From Limnanthes douglasii subsp. nivea (taxonomy: Eukaryota > Streptophyta > Magnoliopsida > Brassicales > Limnanthaceae), in NCBI GenBank assembly GCA_036936605.1, contig JAUPFV010000002.1:253477305-253541304 (forward strand): a stretch of 64,000 nt of DNA, written 5' to 3'. Shown in pieces: positions 25,742 to 37,013 of this stretch. Position 1 is the stretch's first letter; every line of letters begins with the position of its first letter. The translations under genes were made by a program, and so were the position numbers. The notes under the pieces are model-generated. The model was not told where the DNA came from. It worked only from the letters and a program-made list of their open reading frames with translations, and ran no database searches.

Positions 25742-26700
25742 AAATGATTGATGTAATCTTTAAGTGATTCATTTCAATATTGCACACAATGAATTATTGT
25801 GTCTCCATTTCCTTTAAGTTTTTTCTTTCTTACAAATTGTCTCGGGAAAGTTATCCAAAACATATCAAAATTCTTAATCGACCCTTGGGATAATCGGTTG
25901 TACCATTTCAACGTACTACCTTTAAACGTTTGTGAAAAGACCCTCCATAACAATTTAACATCATCACTGAAGCTCATCATAAAATCCTAGAATTTTTCAA
26001 GATGATTGTCATGGTTTTGACCGTATTTTTCCATTTTTAAACTATCAAATCTTCTAGGGAGATGTCCAGACAATTTTTTGAAGACAATGGTGATTGCCTT
26101 ATGCCCCTCGTTGAACATGTGATCTTTATTAGGAGTATTAAAATCATCAGGTTCGTATTAGAAAACAAATTGATCACTTAGTAAGTGATTTATACTATAA
26201 TCTACTGACTCTTTAATTTTTCGTTGATAAAAAAATTCCATTTTCCCTACCGAAGAATCATGTTTACTCCACTTTCGGTATTTTTTGAAAGTTTCTTAAT
26301 TAACTTTTCTTTCTTCTTTTTACGTCCGTGATATTCAGTTGTAGATCCATTAAAAGAATTTGATGTACTTGTACCATGCTTAGCCTGATATTCCTTCTTA
26401 AATTCTTGGTGAGCTCTAAGGAGCTGATTATCAGAACTCTATTTGAGGATATTTTATATTCCATCAAGCTGGAAATGTTCTGTTGGATTGCTTTACATAA
26501 ATAGTTTTCAGCATGCCTCTAGGCCTTGAGTGCTTTAATCTAAGATCTGAGTATATCATATTCCTTTTTCTTTAAGAGTTTGTCCTCAGCATATGATTCA
26601 CATGGGATATATTATCAGGTTCGTCATTGCCTCAGATCCCCTCATTCTCTAAAAGGGTGTTTATTTGCATCTCTAATTCCATGTTCCAATAAACTTCGAA
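25742..26700 (-). pseudogene. T3 gag, decayed
   Basis: Bases 25980-25774 read SFSDDVKLLWRVFSQTFKG and LKWYNRLSQGSIKNFDMFW, the Tat gag core; LSGHLPRRFDSLKMEKYG can be read upstream near 26080-26030. It ends at the deletion junction, after sequence equivalent to ESLREYTRRFIDAK of T7. Confidence 0.75.
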
Positions 26701-26740
26701 GGCTCAATAAGTTTTAAATATTTATATTTAGGTACCCTTT

Positions 26741-26760
26741 GCTCCCACTATTGTTGACTA
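26741..26760 (-). other. T3 primer-binding site remnant
   Basis: About 12 of 20 bases agree with the T7 primer-binding site on the minus strand. It lies five bases from the LTR edge at 26766. Confidence 0.4.
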
Positions 26761-26765
26761 TCTAG

Positions 26766-27123
26766 TGATGGTAAAATCTGGTGATTATAAAATCTGGCTT
26801 AGGGTATGTTTGGTAACATATTTAGACTTTGAAGTGAAAAGAAGAGAGATAGTGGAGGTACTGACTATTAATGTGCATAGAGTATCCACTAACTCATTTA
26901 ATGTTGTTTTTAGTCAATTTATAAAAGAGTGTAGGTGTATGGGATTATTGGATTGGGTAAAAATATGATTAAGCCTTATGAGCCCCCAAACCCAGTAATG
27001 TTCAAAGTAGACATACTACTTAGTCAACAATGAGTCAGCTCACATGGCATAGTTTTCTATTAGGTCTAAACTACCCTTAAAAGAAAATTGGACCATCACT
27101 ATCAACAAAATTCGACTACATCA
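26766..27123 (-). mobile_element. T3 5' LTR
   Basis: This is the right copy of the T3 terminal repeat, starting TGATGG and ending ATCA. It is clearly diverged from the left copy, so T3 is not recent. Confidence 0.8.
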
Positions 27124-27600
27124 TAGACGAGGTCTAGATGTTAGAGTTACAGGTTCGATCCTTTGGTTTATAGATCGTATTGAAATCATTAACCGCAACC
27201 CAAGGGTTTCTTTTGTGCTGGGGGTGTTTTTATTACGTCACTTCAAAGGGTAGTCCGATCAGAAATTTTGTTGGAACTATATATAGCAGATAAGGATAAT
27301 TTGGAAGTTTTCAGAAATATAACCAATCGAACAATCTATAATTTGCACGGATATAAAATTAATAGAGACTTTTAACATATTTAGATTCCATGTTATAATC
27401 CTAATGGATGATAATCATGATGACTTCTAATGCCTGTTAAGAAGCATATTTTTTATAATTATATCAATTTTATCTTTGTTTTACTTTTGGTTTAATCAAA
27501 CATATTAAGGTTATGTGAATTATAAAAACATAAACAGTCACATCCTTTGGACGGATAGGGTCGTTCATACCTTGTAAATTGGTAGTATAGATTATCATTA
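27124..27600 (-). pseudogene. LINE ORF2: endonuclease N-terminal part
   Basis: Minus-strand frames give LQGMNDPIRPKDV near 27595-27555 (the usual start region of plant L1 endonuclease), then AIYSSNKISDRTTLWSDV near 27300-27240. The frame shifts several times. The reading resumes beyond T3 at 23476. Confidence 0.65.
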
Positions 27601-27899
27601 AGGTAGGGAAGGGATACTTACAATATTACTGATCAAAGACCATGTTGTCCTCTAATGCTTCGGAGCTGACCTGACCAGTAGTGCCAAATCCGAGGATCAC
27701 CGAGCGAAGTATACGATCTTCGTGTTTTTTTATCAAAAGTTGGCATATTTGTGATAACATTTTGGGTTGGCTTCTCTCAATCTTGATTCTAGTTGAGTGG
27801 TTATCATCTTTATCCTCATCGATGCTTTGAACTATGGAATCGTAATTAGAAGATGTGGGTTCACTGTCACTAGAAAATTCTTTTTTCCTAGGCGGTGAG

Positions 27900-29500
27900 A
27901 AGGAGGTTTGGAGTGTGAAGAGTCAGTGTGAGTGACATAATTTAAAATCATATGGCCAAATAAGGAGAATTTAATACAAATAGGCGGAATCCCTTGGTAT
28001 TCAATACAGAGATTGGTATTCTTTCCATATATTTTATCCCAATGATGTTTGGGAGATCAGCCTATTAGAGTGAAGTTCAGATGGACTCGATTGGCAGTGT
28101 GTGTCAACATTAATGTGAGTGCGTCGGTAGCTTCCAAGTATGCTAAGTCTCTTTTAGACCATATCTTGTGAGGCAACTCATAAAAGTTTACCCATAAAAG
28201 AAAAAAAAGGGCGTCATTGAAGGAGAGGTAATTGGATCATAAAGCTTGATTATGATCGGGTTAATATTAAAAATCTAATGCACTATCTCAAGTATCGTGG
28301 TAGCATAATTGGTGGTGGAGAACTTGAAATACAATTGGCCAAGGGCCGTAACTTTCAGTCTTGAAGCCCATACATACCCCATACATAGCACCAATGGCTT
28401 CAACAGGGTAGGAGGACATCTCCTTATCGAAACAATATCCTGATATGCACTTGGCTCATTCTGCCTTATCTAGCTTCAGGAAGGAGAACAAGGAATTTGT
28501 CTTTTATATAAAGGGGTTGAATGTTTTCCACTATCATGATGGATTTGGGGGGGGGGGGGGGGGGGGGTAAGATTGCATGGTATTTGATTTCGGCCTGAAC
28601 AGATCAATATGTATGAGGAAGCGGTTAAGGCCATGCTCCACGAGGGTTGGATTAGGTATTGGTCTTCGTAGATTGGATATAGGCCCATTGACATGTATTA
28701 GGGCTCGCATGTTAGCAAAACTTGTATTTGTAATAACAAATATCTGCAAAACCCCTTAGACAAATTCAACTCCATTAATAACAGCATTAAAAGTATGCTC
28801 CAGAGCTACTTAGGATTTAACGTAAACTTTAGCGGTGTAACTATATCCTCTTATATTAACTAAATTAACAATCAAATCAATTATCAAGTTTGTATAATTT
28901 TTTTCCACAATGTCTTTTTCTTGAGAAACTTTAACAACGGTTTTATTATCAACAAGAACACCCATTTTTAAAAGCGAAGGCTTCTAACATTGAAAAATGC
29001 CTTCAGACTTAGTATTTCAATGTTGAATGTGAAATAATTCTTCATGTTTCTTCTCATCAATATTCCTACCCTCAAGAACTGTTGACTCTCTCATAACCAT
29101 AAAATTGGGCTCGGGACTAACCTTAGGTCGAACGTTTTGTACTTTCATGGCAAAATCAACAATTGTTTTTCTCCATACGACTTTTAGATATAACAACCCA
29201 TTTTGTATGAAAAGGAGTAACTATGCTCATAGTTAACAAGTCTAGACTAGCCAACTCTTGACATATACAAAAACAAAATTAATAGTAGGGCGCCTAGAAA
29301 GATTATCAGCATAAGTTGAAGACTTTGAGATATTTTTCTAAACAATAGGCTTTTAAATAGATGAACGTTGGGGAGCCAAAAAGATACAATTGCAGGAGTA
29401 TCTTGACGCATAACTACAGGAGTCAGAAGCACAATAATTTCATTCTAAAAAAGTGTCTTTAGTGGTAACATTAATACTTTGAGAAATATATGGTTTGGTT
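27900..29500 (-). pseudogene. LINE ORF1 (DUF4283 / zinc-knuckle type), decayed
   Basis: PFFLLWVNFYELPHKIWSKR near 28230-28160 and IEYQGIPPICIKFSLFGH near 28010-27950 match the plant LINE ORF1 pattern WVRLPGLP...IEYEGLP.FCF.CG..GH, with the zinc-binding cysteines partly lost. Bases 29000-29350 carry a charged N-terminal-like segment. The 21-base G run at 28547-28567 interrupts the frame. ORF1 is the nucleic-acid-binding partner of the LINE RT. Confidence 0.6.
28547..28567. repeat. 21-base poly(G) run
   Basis: An uninterrupted G21 tract inside AT-rich LINE sequence. It may be a real homopolymer expansion or a sequencing/assembly artefact. Confidence 0.97.
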
Positions 29501-29550
29501 GTTGATTTTTTTAACATTTTATCAGAGGCATGTCATATTCAACGACCTAG

Positions 29551-30224
29551 TGTCACAGCCCAAATTTTCCTAGTGCACAAGCTAGCCCCAGTCTCTCTTT
29601 ATATATTATTGTAAGCTCTTACGATTTTTTGATACTACCTCAAGTCTTCACATGAAAAGGTACTTATACTCAATCCATGTTATCCAACTATTATATTTAA
29701 TAATATATCATATAGGAAAGGCTGGCTTATGTCTCACTCCATGCTCGGTACAGGTGCCTCATGGGAAAAATAAGCCAAGATCGTGACAAGTGGTATCATA
29801 GATGGTATTCGTTTTCGAAGGTGTTGTGTTAAAGCTTAGCATAATCACCAAATGAGTTAACCTAACACAATGATAACCGGCTCGAACAAACGTACAAGAG
29901 GTGTCGATGAATTGATGGTGTACGCGTAAGGTAACTCATCTTATGGGCCTAAGTAGAAAATAATTTAGCCTACTATAATATAGGTCATCTCCATTGATCC
30001 TAAGAGGAGGCGTGAAAATAGTGTGGTATACGTAAGGTGACTCGTGTTAGGTTGTGACGGTCAGGCTTAAGGCACGCACCAGATCATGTCACATGTACTT
30101 ATACTTAATCCATATTGTCCAACCGTTATATGTCTTATGTGCCATATGGGAAATGTTGGTTTGTGCAGCTAAGTGTGCTCGGTACAAGCGTCACATGGGC
30201 GAAGGAAGCTAAGCCCGTGCAACA
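29551..30224 (+). mobile_element. TRIM-like miniature LTR retrotransposon
   Basis: The left terminal repeat, 29551-29788, begins TGTCACAGCC and ends GATCGTGACA. It is followed two bases later by TGGTATCATAG (29791), a decayed tRNA-Met primer-binding site (TGGTATCAGAG). A diverged, shortened right repeat runs about 30053-30224 (TGTGACGG... to CGTGCAACA); shared text includes ACTTATACT(C/T)AATCCAT and GTGCTCGGTACA-type segments. The internal part is about 260 bp and has no coding. I found no target duplication. Confidence 0.65.
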
Positions 30225-32762
30225 AGGCTTCATCTTTCAAAAAAATTAGAAGAGGTTTATTTTTCATACTCAAGCAAATACCATCAAGGAAAAAGGATTC
30301 AGTTAGTATGAACTTCTGCCTCGACCTTTTTGGCACTAAAAAGGACACAAATAATTTATTTTAACCTGGTGTTTTTTTACCTAGTAGTTAAATATTTCTT
30401 TAGAGAATGTTAGTCCATGATCTTCATCCTTGGAGAATCTATTTTTGTATTCATTTTCTTATGAGAATGATCCTCCATATTTTCCTCTCTATGGGATTTG
30501 CAAATAAAAAGTTACCTCGAGATTTAGTGTTCGACCCAAACCCGTTGCGTTCAAACTTCTCTAGAACCATAATAGAAAAATAATAATAATAATAATAATA
30601 AAAGCTTCTTACACTACCCGAGCATACTTGTTTTTGGCACGTTTCACCCTCTACTCATCAGTTAGCATTTTATCAACATAGAGAGCAAATGAGGCCACAC
30701 AAAGTCAATCATAATTACAGTCTTCTTTAGGAACACCAAAATCAAGATATCGTAAACTATAGAAAGAAAAGATTATAACTCACCCTTCGAAATCCAAGTT
30801 CATATGTAGTGAAAAAATTCTTTTTGACAACCAGTCTCCTAATTTTTGAAGACATACAAAAACTAATATTTCCATAGCTTGTTAAATTTGTGAGGTAATG
30901 AATAGTTCTAACATAGGCATGAATCAAAAAATAAAAGAAATGATTTTTCTTTTGTCCATAGACTTTGAACACGGTAATAAAATTAGTCACATAGAAATGT
31001 TGATAAACCTTCTACGATAAGTTAATAGTCAAAAAAAGAATCCTCCATGAATTGACTAAAAGTGGATAGTGTAATTCCTAATTCCTAATCCCTTCAAAGA
31101 CCTTCAATCGGTTTGAACGAAAGGAAAATAAATTCTCATATCAACAAAGTAAGTAAAGAACATAATGTCGTGTTTACGTTCGTAAATGAAGATTGTTTAA
31201 TAGTGGAGAACCAAATGATTATGTTTTTGGGAATCATCAATAAATAAGATTTTTTCATACAATCACTATTATAGATATAGCGATAGGAATGGCCCTCAAC
31301 ACTCTTTATTTGGACTTAATTTAAATAATTATTCTCAACTTCAGCTTTCCATTTACGACTAGAAGAGGCAGGTCTGCTGCTACCTCCTATTGAAGGAAAA
31401 TTTATACAATTAAGTGTAGAATGAGTAAGCTAAACATCTTGTTGTGGCACATAAATCGAGTAAGATAAGCATCTTGTTGTGGCACATAAATCTTAAGAAA
31501 CGTCTCATTTTTCACAGTAGTACTTTCGTCATATCGTATTTGTCGAATCACGTGCATTATCTAGACTAATTGTTTCTTTCTTAGAGTGACTAAGGGATGG
31601 AACGCCCAGAGAAGCATTATCTTCTCTTTTACCTATCTGGGTATTCACTTCTTTGATTCTTCTTGCCCATTTATATGAATTAATAGTATGTTTAAATATT
31701 TGTTAACAAGAAAATCAATAAGGTAAAAGATTCAAGAAGAGAAATAAAAAGTTGAAACATAAAGACCAATGAATCAAAATATAATAAAGAACAAAATAGA
31801 ATGGTGTTTATCCCCACAAGTAAAAATATTTCAATCTTTATTCTAACAAAGTTTTTATGGCTTGAATATATTTTCAGAATGAGTGCCTAAGGTTCAAAGA
31901 GTTTGGAGGAAGAAGATCAAAAGATATAAAGATAATGCACACGTGAGTTTAAAACTATAGAATTTCATCTACGTGTTAGTTTCTTTAAGAGTCTTTCCCA
32001 TAACTGTACAATAAAAATACATAAAATAAATAAAAGATTTCTCCAAGACCAAAGCCTCTGTCCTTAATTTCATTTGCATGCATACAAGCTCGGTCGGGAC
32101 ATAAAAAAGATATCATCTTTGTCTTCCTTAATAATCAATGACACTATTATACATAATGTTCAACCTTTACATCAATCTTCTCCGAGGATTTGGGAGTGGG
32201 AAGGGGTAGTCGATCATTTTTAATAATAGGTTTTGTTGGAACTAAAATGAATATCTTTGGTTTCCCTGAATTCTAAAAGTTAAAGGCTCATTTTAATAGT
32301 TATTCCATCATTCTTCACCAAGGGCTAGGGGGTATTTGACTCCATTTAGAAGAAGTTCATCGAAATTTAAAATAACAACAACTTGGGATATTTAAATTTA
32401 TCAAAGCAACATCCAAATTGTTGTTCATCTTATTAGTCCTTACTTCATCATTTACCAAGTACTAAGATATATCTAGTCATATTTAGCAAATAATCAAAGC
32501 ATTTTAAATAAAATAAGAAAAAGTAGTTAAGTAAATAAAATAAAACGTAATGCCTTATCAGCTTACTAATTGTTAGTTATGCTTTTTTCAATTACGGAAA
32601 ATAACGCTTTATTCTTTAAAGAAGGTTTTGGTTGTCGAAAGGGTTTTATTGAGGTAAAAATAGTTTAATTATGAATCAAATTGAATACATCTCTGATAAA
32701 AGTCTGGTTATGATAAATTAGAAGCCAAGTAAAGAAGCCTTAAGACTCTAAAGCATCCAGAA
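30225..32762. other. Unresolved decayed region
   Basis: No gene can be supported. On the minus strand, 30990-30757 is open and vaguely resembles plant gypsy-type accessory domains (YGNISFCMSSKIRRLVVKKN then FFTTYELGFRRV), which I could not confirm. It includes a (AAT)n run near 30580 and a 35-bp direct duplication at 31423-31492. Confidence 0.35.
31423..31492. repeat. 35-bp tandem duplication
   Basis: GAGTAAG(C/A)TAA(A/G)CATCTTG followed by TTGTGGCACATAAATC occurs twice, with two mismatches. Confidence 0.93.
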
Positions 32763-33539
32763 AAATATGGATGACATAATTATTTTGGTATGAAAGTAAT
32801 AACAGCTTTAAATATGAATACAAAGATTCGGTTAACGTCAAACTCATGATTACAAGTTTCGGCAAGTGTCAAATGGTTCTCCATAAGTAGTCCTTATTTC
32901 TTATTCATGCAAGGACTAGCAGGCTACTAACAAAGGTGTAAATATCATGACATATAAACTTGTTGACCATTAGACATAAATGGAATATTATTTACACGAA
33001 TTAGTAAAAGATATAAAATCTAATATATCTAATTCAAATAGAGTTTGTTAGCTTAAAAAAATATCAAATATGATATTTCCTAGTATATGAGATATATGAT
33101 TATCTACTTGTAAACTTTGTATATATATATATATAACAATCATCAATAATCTATATGTTTATTATTATAATTTTTAATAATTATTAGCAATCTTTATTAT
33201 TCCTACTCTCACAATCTTCATAATTCACTTCAAACTCAAAATTAATTTTCTCATCCATAATTTACGCTATCAATTATATTATTATCAGTGAATTAAAATG
33301 GTTACATGAACTCATAACAAAAATAACAAGATAAAATATTTTATAATAATAAAATAAATAGAAATTACAATAAAGAAACACTTTCACAAGAGTTCCATCT
33401 GTATGAATCTATAAGATTGTAATCATTCGCTTCCATTTGTCTCACTCTCTTGTGAATAAGATTCTCATTCACCTCATTTAGATGATATTTGGTAATTGTG
33501 TTAGAAATATCTAAAGTGAGCAACTTTAACGTTTCTTGT

Positions 33540-34700
33540 TTGTCATTAGATGGGAGGTTGAAAACTCAAGAAGTTGGAATTGATTTCAGATACTCTCATC
33601 TAATAGAGGTTTTTTTCCCATCCATGTACAATTGACATCAAGGTGATATGATTCATATCATACATGTTATATATTTTGCAGACCACTTTGTCAAAATATG
33701 ATGTTCTTCCATGAGTTTTTCTTTCCTTCACTATGTTGCATGCTTTCAATAAGAATGAATCTTCAATTGTAGTTCATTATATTTTATCTATATGAGAATT
33801 CTTATTTATTTTTTTAAATTGTAGTTGGAGATGTGAAATCGTTGTTTGCTTTATATGGTAATTGTATATATATACAACAATTAAAGAACTATATTAAATT
33901 AGTTGGAGATAAGCTTTTCTAACGCAACACATTCGTATATATACATGAAAAAATAGAGAACTAGTTAAACTAATTGGAGATAAGGTTGTCAATATTATTG
34001 ATGGAAAAAATTAATAACGTGATAGCATGTGTTGGATTTATTGTCATTAATTTATGTTAACTATATATATGCACCCGGTCGAATTTAGTTAAATTTTTCT
34101 TTATTAAAACTGCAATTAATTTTACTTGTCTAGGGCGAAATGTGCTACGAAATAGAAACACAAATAGTGACTAATCTCAGCTCGTGGGTTAAAATTATAC
34201 ATTTTTATGATTTCAGCCCAATGTGTCAAATTTTGTTTTTTAAAAATTAACTTTGGTTACTTTATAATTTTTAATACCTTTTATCTGGTATCGTATGAGA
34301 GGTTAAAAACTCGATAAGTTGGAACAGATTCCAAATGCTCATAATTAATAAAATTTATTTCTCATACATACATGTGCAATTAGTATCGGGTTTACATTAT
34401 TCATACTAGACATTTCGTACATTTTGCAACATACTTTGTCAAAAAATAATGTTCCTCCATTTTTATTGTTTCCTTCAATATATTGTTAGCTTTCAATAAT
34501 AATGAATATTCTGTCATAGGCCATTTTATATTGTATTTCTAATATATTTTATTAGCTTACAAGTTTGTAGTTGGAGATGTGAGAGAGCTGTTTTGGTTGT
34601 ATGGTGATTGGTATACATAGACAACATAATGGATAACTAGGTTACACTAGTTGAAGATAAAGTCTTCTAAGATCAACAATAATGTAACACCACATTTCAA
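33540..34700. repeat. Diverged internal duplication (~430 bp, period ~760 bp)
   Basis: The segment 33545-33990 (GGTTGAAAACTC...AGTTGGAGATGTGA...) recurs, diverged, at 34304-34700 (GGTTAAAAACTCGATAAGTT...AGTTGGAGATGTGAGAG). It is also present in copy 2 (57845-58290 and 58590-58960). These could be terminal repeats of an old, small element. No coding is seen. Confidence 0.6.
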
Positions 34701-34860
34701 ATTACGTCACAACTAAGAGTTTATATTAGAAACAAAAACATCTAAAAAAGAATTAGTATATATAGATAAAAGAATAAAGAAATAGATTTGAAAATGGAAT
34801 ATGCTACTAGAATACCTCTATCCTCATTCAAAGTATATAAAGTTATCATCGTCAAGCCCC

Positions 34861-35075
34861 GACAGGGGTAGCCGAGTTGGTGGAGTAAATGAGCTTGTGA
34901 CCAAAAGATCATGCGTTCGATCCCCTCTAGAAATGCTTTCTTGGTTTGAGCATGTCACCTTGTGTGATCTACCTTTTGGCGTTTGTTTGCGGGCTATTAC
35001 GTCAGATTGAGGGTTTACCTTGTGCGCACTCGTTGAGTAGTGGATGCGGGTTTCGTCCAGAAAAAAGTTACATTG
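34861..35075 (+). mobile_element. tRNA-derived SINE (copy 1)
   Basis: Pol III box A-like TAGCCGAGTTGG (34869-34880) and box B-like GCGTTCGATCC (34913-34923) have tRNA spacing and are followed by a ~140-bp non-tRNA body (GGGCTATTACGTCAGATTGA, GGATGCGGGTTTCGTCC). The tRNA-like part cannot fold as a full tRNA gene, so it is a SINE. Confidence 0.75.
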
Positions 35076-35192
35076 TCAAAAGTATAAGATTGGAAGTTTT
35101 GAAATTAAAGATATTGAGAAAAGTATCGGTAAAAATATTGCGTTAGTGACTTTGGAAAATGCATCAAGTGATGAATGTCGACGCGAGGTGAA

Positions 35193-35500
35193 TGTTGATT
35201 GAACACATAAATAACTTAGAGATATTAAAATGTAATTAGGGATTATATAACAGATTACTAAAATGCACATGACAGTTAAGGAGTAGAATATGAATTTCAT
35301 ATATCTTTTATAATATATGATTTGCACATGTAGTTAAGATACACATGTTATTAATCCTTAGAATTTAGGTCTAAATACGTATATAAATTAAAATTCCAAT
35401 CATTGTAACATAGATGGATTGATGGATACATATAATTATTCTTGATCGTTTTTAGTCACGTGTTTTTGGCATTCTCCTAAAGAAGGAAACTTCTTCATCA
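35193..35500 (+). mobile_element. T4 5' LTR (copy 1)
   Basis: It runs from TGTTGATTGA to CTTCATCA and directly abuts a primer-binding site. Its last part (CCAATCATTGTAACA ... GGAAAC/GAAAAC TT..TCATCA) matches the T6 LTR end at 40771. The left edge is inferred from the same alignment. Confidence 0.6.
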
Positions 35501-35521
35501 TTATTTGGTGCTTTCTGTGAG
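35501..35521 (+). other. T4 primer-binding site (copy 1)
   Basis: TTATTTGGTGCTTTCTGTGAG followed by AAC, a decayed version of TTGGCGCCGTCTGTGGGAAC. Confidence 0.65.
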
Positions 35522-35749
35522 AACATATTATTCAAATAAACTTATTATCCACCAAACAAAAATGAATAAATCAAGAGTTGAATAAAATATTAATAATTTT
35601 CCAATAAGGAATTTGTCAATTTTTTTAATTCAAGGTTTGATGAGAGAAGATTCATGTAATATTTTCAGAGGAGAAAGTTTACCCATAGAAAGCATGTCGG
35701 TCATTTTAGTTGATGAATCATTCTTACGCTTGGTAGATAATCTAGATTT

Positions 35750-35920
35750 ATATCATTTAGTGATGAAGATTTAGTAAGCTTATTAATTCCACATGAGGAT
35801 GTATTATTGATGACTGTCTTTATAGTTTGGATAATTGTAAAGAGAGTATTAGCTGATATTGGAAGCTCTCCTAATGTTTTTTATAAATCAAGTCATAATC
35901 GAATATTTAATATTTTGTAT
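35750..35920 (+). pseudogene. T4 protease fragment (copy 1)
   Basis: The frame reads LLIPHEDVLLMTVFI and VLADIGSSPNVFY, matching T7's DPNEDAIVIVAAI and LVDTGSSANIIF, so the catalytic DTG has become DIG. Gag has been deleted between here and the primer-binding site. A direct repeat (ATATTTAATATTTTGTATCC) follows at 35900-36020. Confidence 0.6.
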
Positions 35921-36029
35921 CCAGTTGTAAGATATTGGTGATATAAAAATAGAAATGAGGATATTCTTAATAATTTGGTAGAGAAAATATTTAATATTTT
36001 GTATCCAGTTGTAAGATAATTTAGCTGGT

Positions 36030-36324
36030 TATTGATTAGGGTAGTCATTTTTATGTCTCCCCCCCCCCCTTAATGAGGTTTCGTAAGGTATTTATCGTAT
36101 GATTTTAGGGTTATGGTCTGGGTCAAGGCTTGAAATATTAAGAACACATTAGCATAAACACGATTCTAGGAGGCACACAGCTTAGTTAAAGGATAAAGAA
36201 AGTTACCTTTTATATTAGGTCTAAAATGCCATTTAAACTATGGTCTAAAATGTCCATAAAATTATTAAGACTCATCTTGAAAAATCACTTTCAAAAACAT
36301 TTGAACCCATGATATAGCCCCCTT
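36030..36324 (-). mobile_element. T5 3' LTR and polypurine tract (copy 1)
   Basis: On the minus strand, CTAAGGGGGCTA (about 36313-36324) is a Tat polypurine tract next to a TATCATGGG start, aligned with T3 (CTAAGGGGTTTGTA then TGATAGGG). The left edge is not resolved. A C11 run at 36059-36069 lies near it. Confidence 0.45.
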
Positions 36325-36642
36325 AGTTCTCTCAAAGATTTCTAAATTGATGTTTCTATCATTTTATCTCAAGTAGAGAATAAATTCAAACCCGTTTCGA
36401 AGTCGAAAAAGTTACCATTTTTCTCAGTTGTATTTTTTTAACACGTGTCAGTTGTTCATTGGACCTCGAATTTGTTCTACCCTAGGTAACGTAAGCCAAT
36501 AAATAAGCGACGCTTCCACTTTCTTGGCGACATTTCCACTTTCCTAGAGATTTTCTTAACGGGCACACCTTTACCTATTGTTTAGGGTACTTAAGAGTGC
36601 TAAAACCTTATTAGCACGACTCTCAAGTTAATTTTACTGCTT

Positions 36643-36652
36643 CTATATAAAC
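36643..36652 (+). promoter_or_regulatory. TATA-like box of the T5 antisense gene (copy 1)
   Basis: CTATATAAAC, followed by CTAATTCC. Position and surroundings are conserved with T3 (24243) and copy 2 (60917). Confidence 0.6.
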
Positions 36653-37013
36653 TAATTCCTAATTTTTTCCAATTTTTATATATTTAGAAAGAGAAAACCA
36701 TTATCCATGTAACAATCAAAAGCTTTGGTGTTTGTATGTTTACTATTAGAACCACTCTAACTTAAGGAGATTGGTTAAACTTATTCGAGTTAGAAGAAGA
36801 AATAAAGCTAGAATCGTCGGTGGATTACTTGCTTCTTAACCTCATGTAGTTACTACTCAAGTTATCAAATACGATGGTGTTTATCCTTATGGTCGGCACA
36901 TTCTCCCTTAGCCATCTATAATTGCTCATCCGTCCACTTCGCCCTAGTACTCTTCAAGGCCATCACCATCTCAAAGGGCCACAAGTCACCGGTCTCCTTC
37001 CACAATTAAAACT

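Larger units (their letters stand above)
23477..27123 (-). mobile_element. T3: compact non-autonomous Tat element (pol deleted)
   Basis: Two direct repeats, TGATGGTAAAATCTGG...ATCA, bound the element: 23477-23820 (344 bp) and 26766-27123 (358 bp). Inside, gag is on the minus strand and the antisense gene on the plus strand, but all of pol is missing. The sequence on both sides belongs to one LINE endonuclease domain, which confirms an insertion. TAGAC lies at 23469-23473 and at 27124-27128 and is a possible target duplication, with three extra bases at the left. Confidence 0.82.
21170..29500 (-). mobile_element. L1-type LINE, split by T3 and decayed
   Basis: One minus-strand LINE can be followed in collinear order: ORF1 (about 29500-27900), endonuclease start (about 27600-27124), T3 insertion (27123-23477), endonuclease end, linker, RT and zinc-binding C-terminus (23476-21613). 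The 3' UTR lies to the left of 21613, to about 21170; no clear poly(A) end is visible. Numerous stops and deletions make it inactive. Confidence 0.75.

Noticed and set aside
27140..27165. GGTTCGATCC, a box-B-like sequence suggesting a SINE or tRNA
   Set aside because: It has no box A partner at the right distance, and the segment aligns with the LINE endonuclease reading on the minus strand.
28476..28749. Minus-strand proline-run proteins
   Set aside because: The proline run is only the translation of the poly(G)/poly(C) tract, and the frames carry no recognised domain.
34861..34935. Possible functional tRNA gene
   Set aside because: Box A and box B are present but acceptor and other stems do not pair convincingly, and a SINE body follows. 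The same unit occurs in copy 2 only through duplication.
32768..35500. The whole left part of the duplicated block as one 2.7-kb LTR (TGGATG...ATCA)
   Set aside because: A shorter LTR (from about 35193) is supported by alignment with T6, the SINE lies inside the longer span, and other Tat LTRs here are 225-360 bp.
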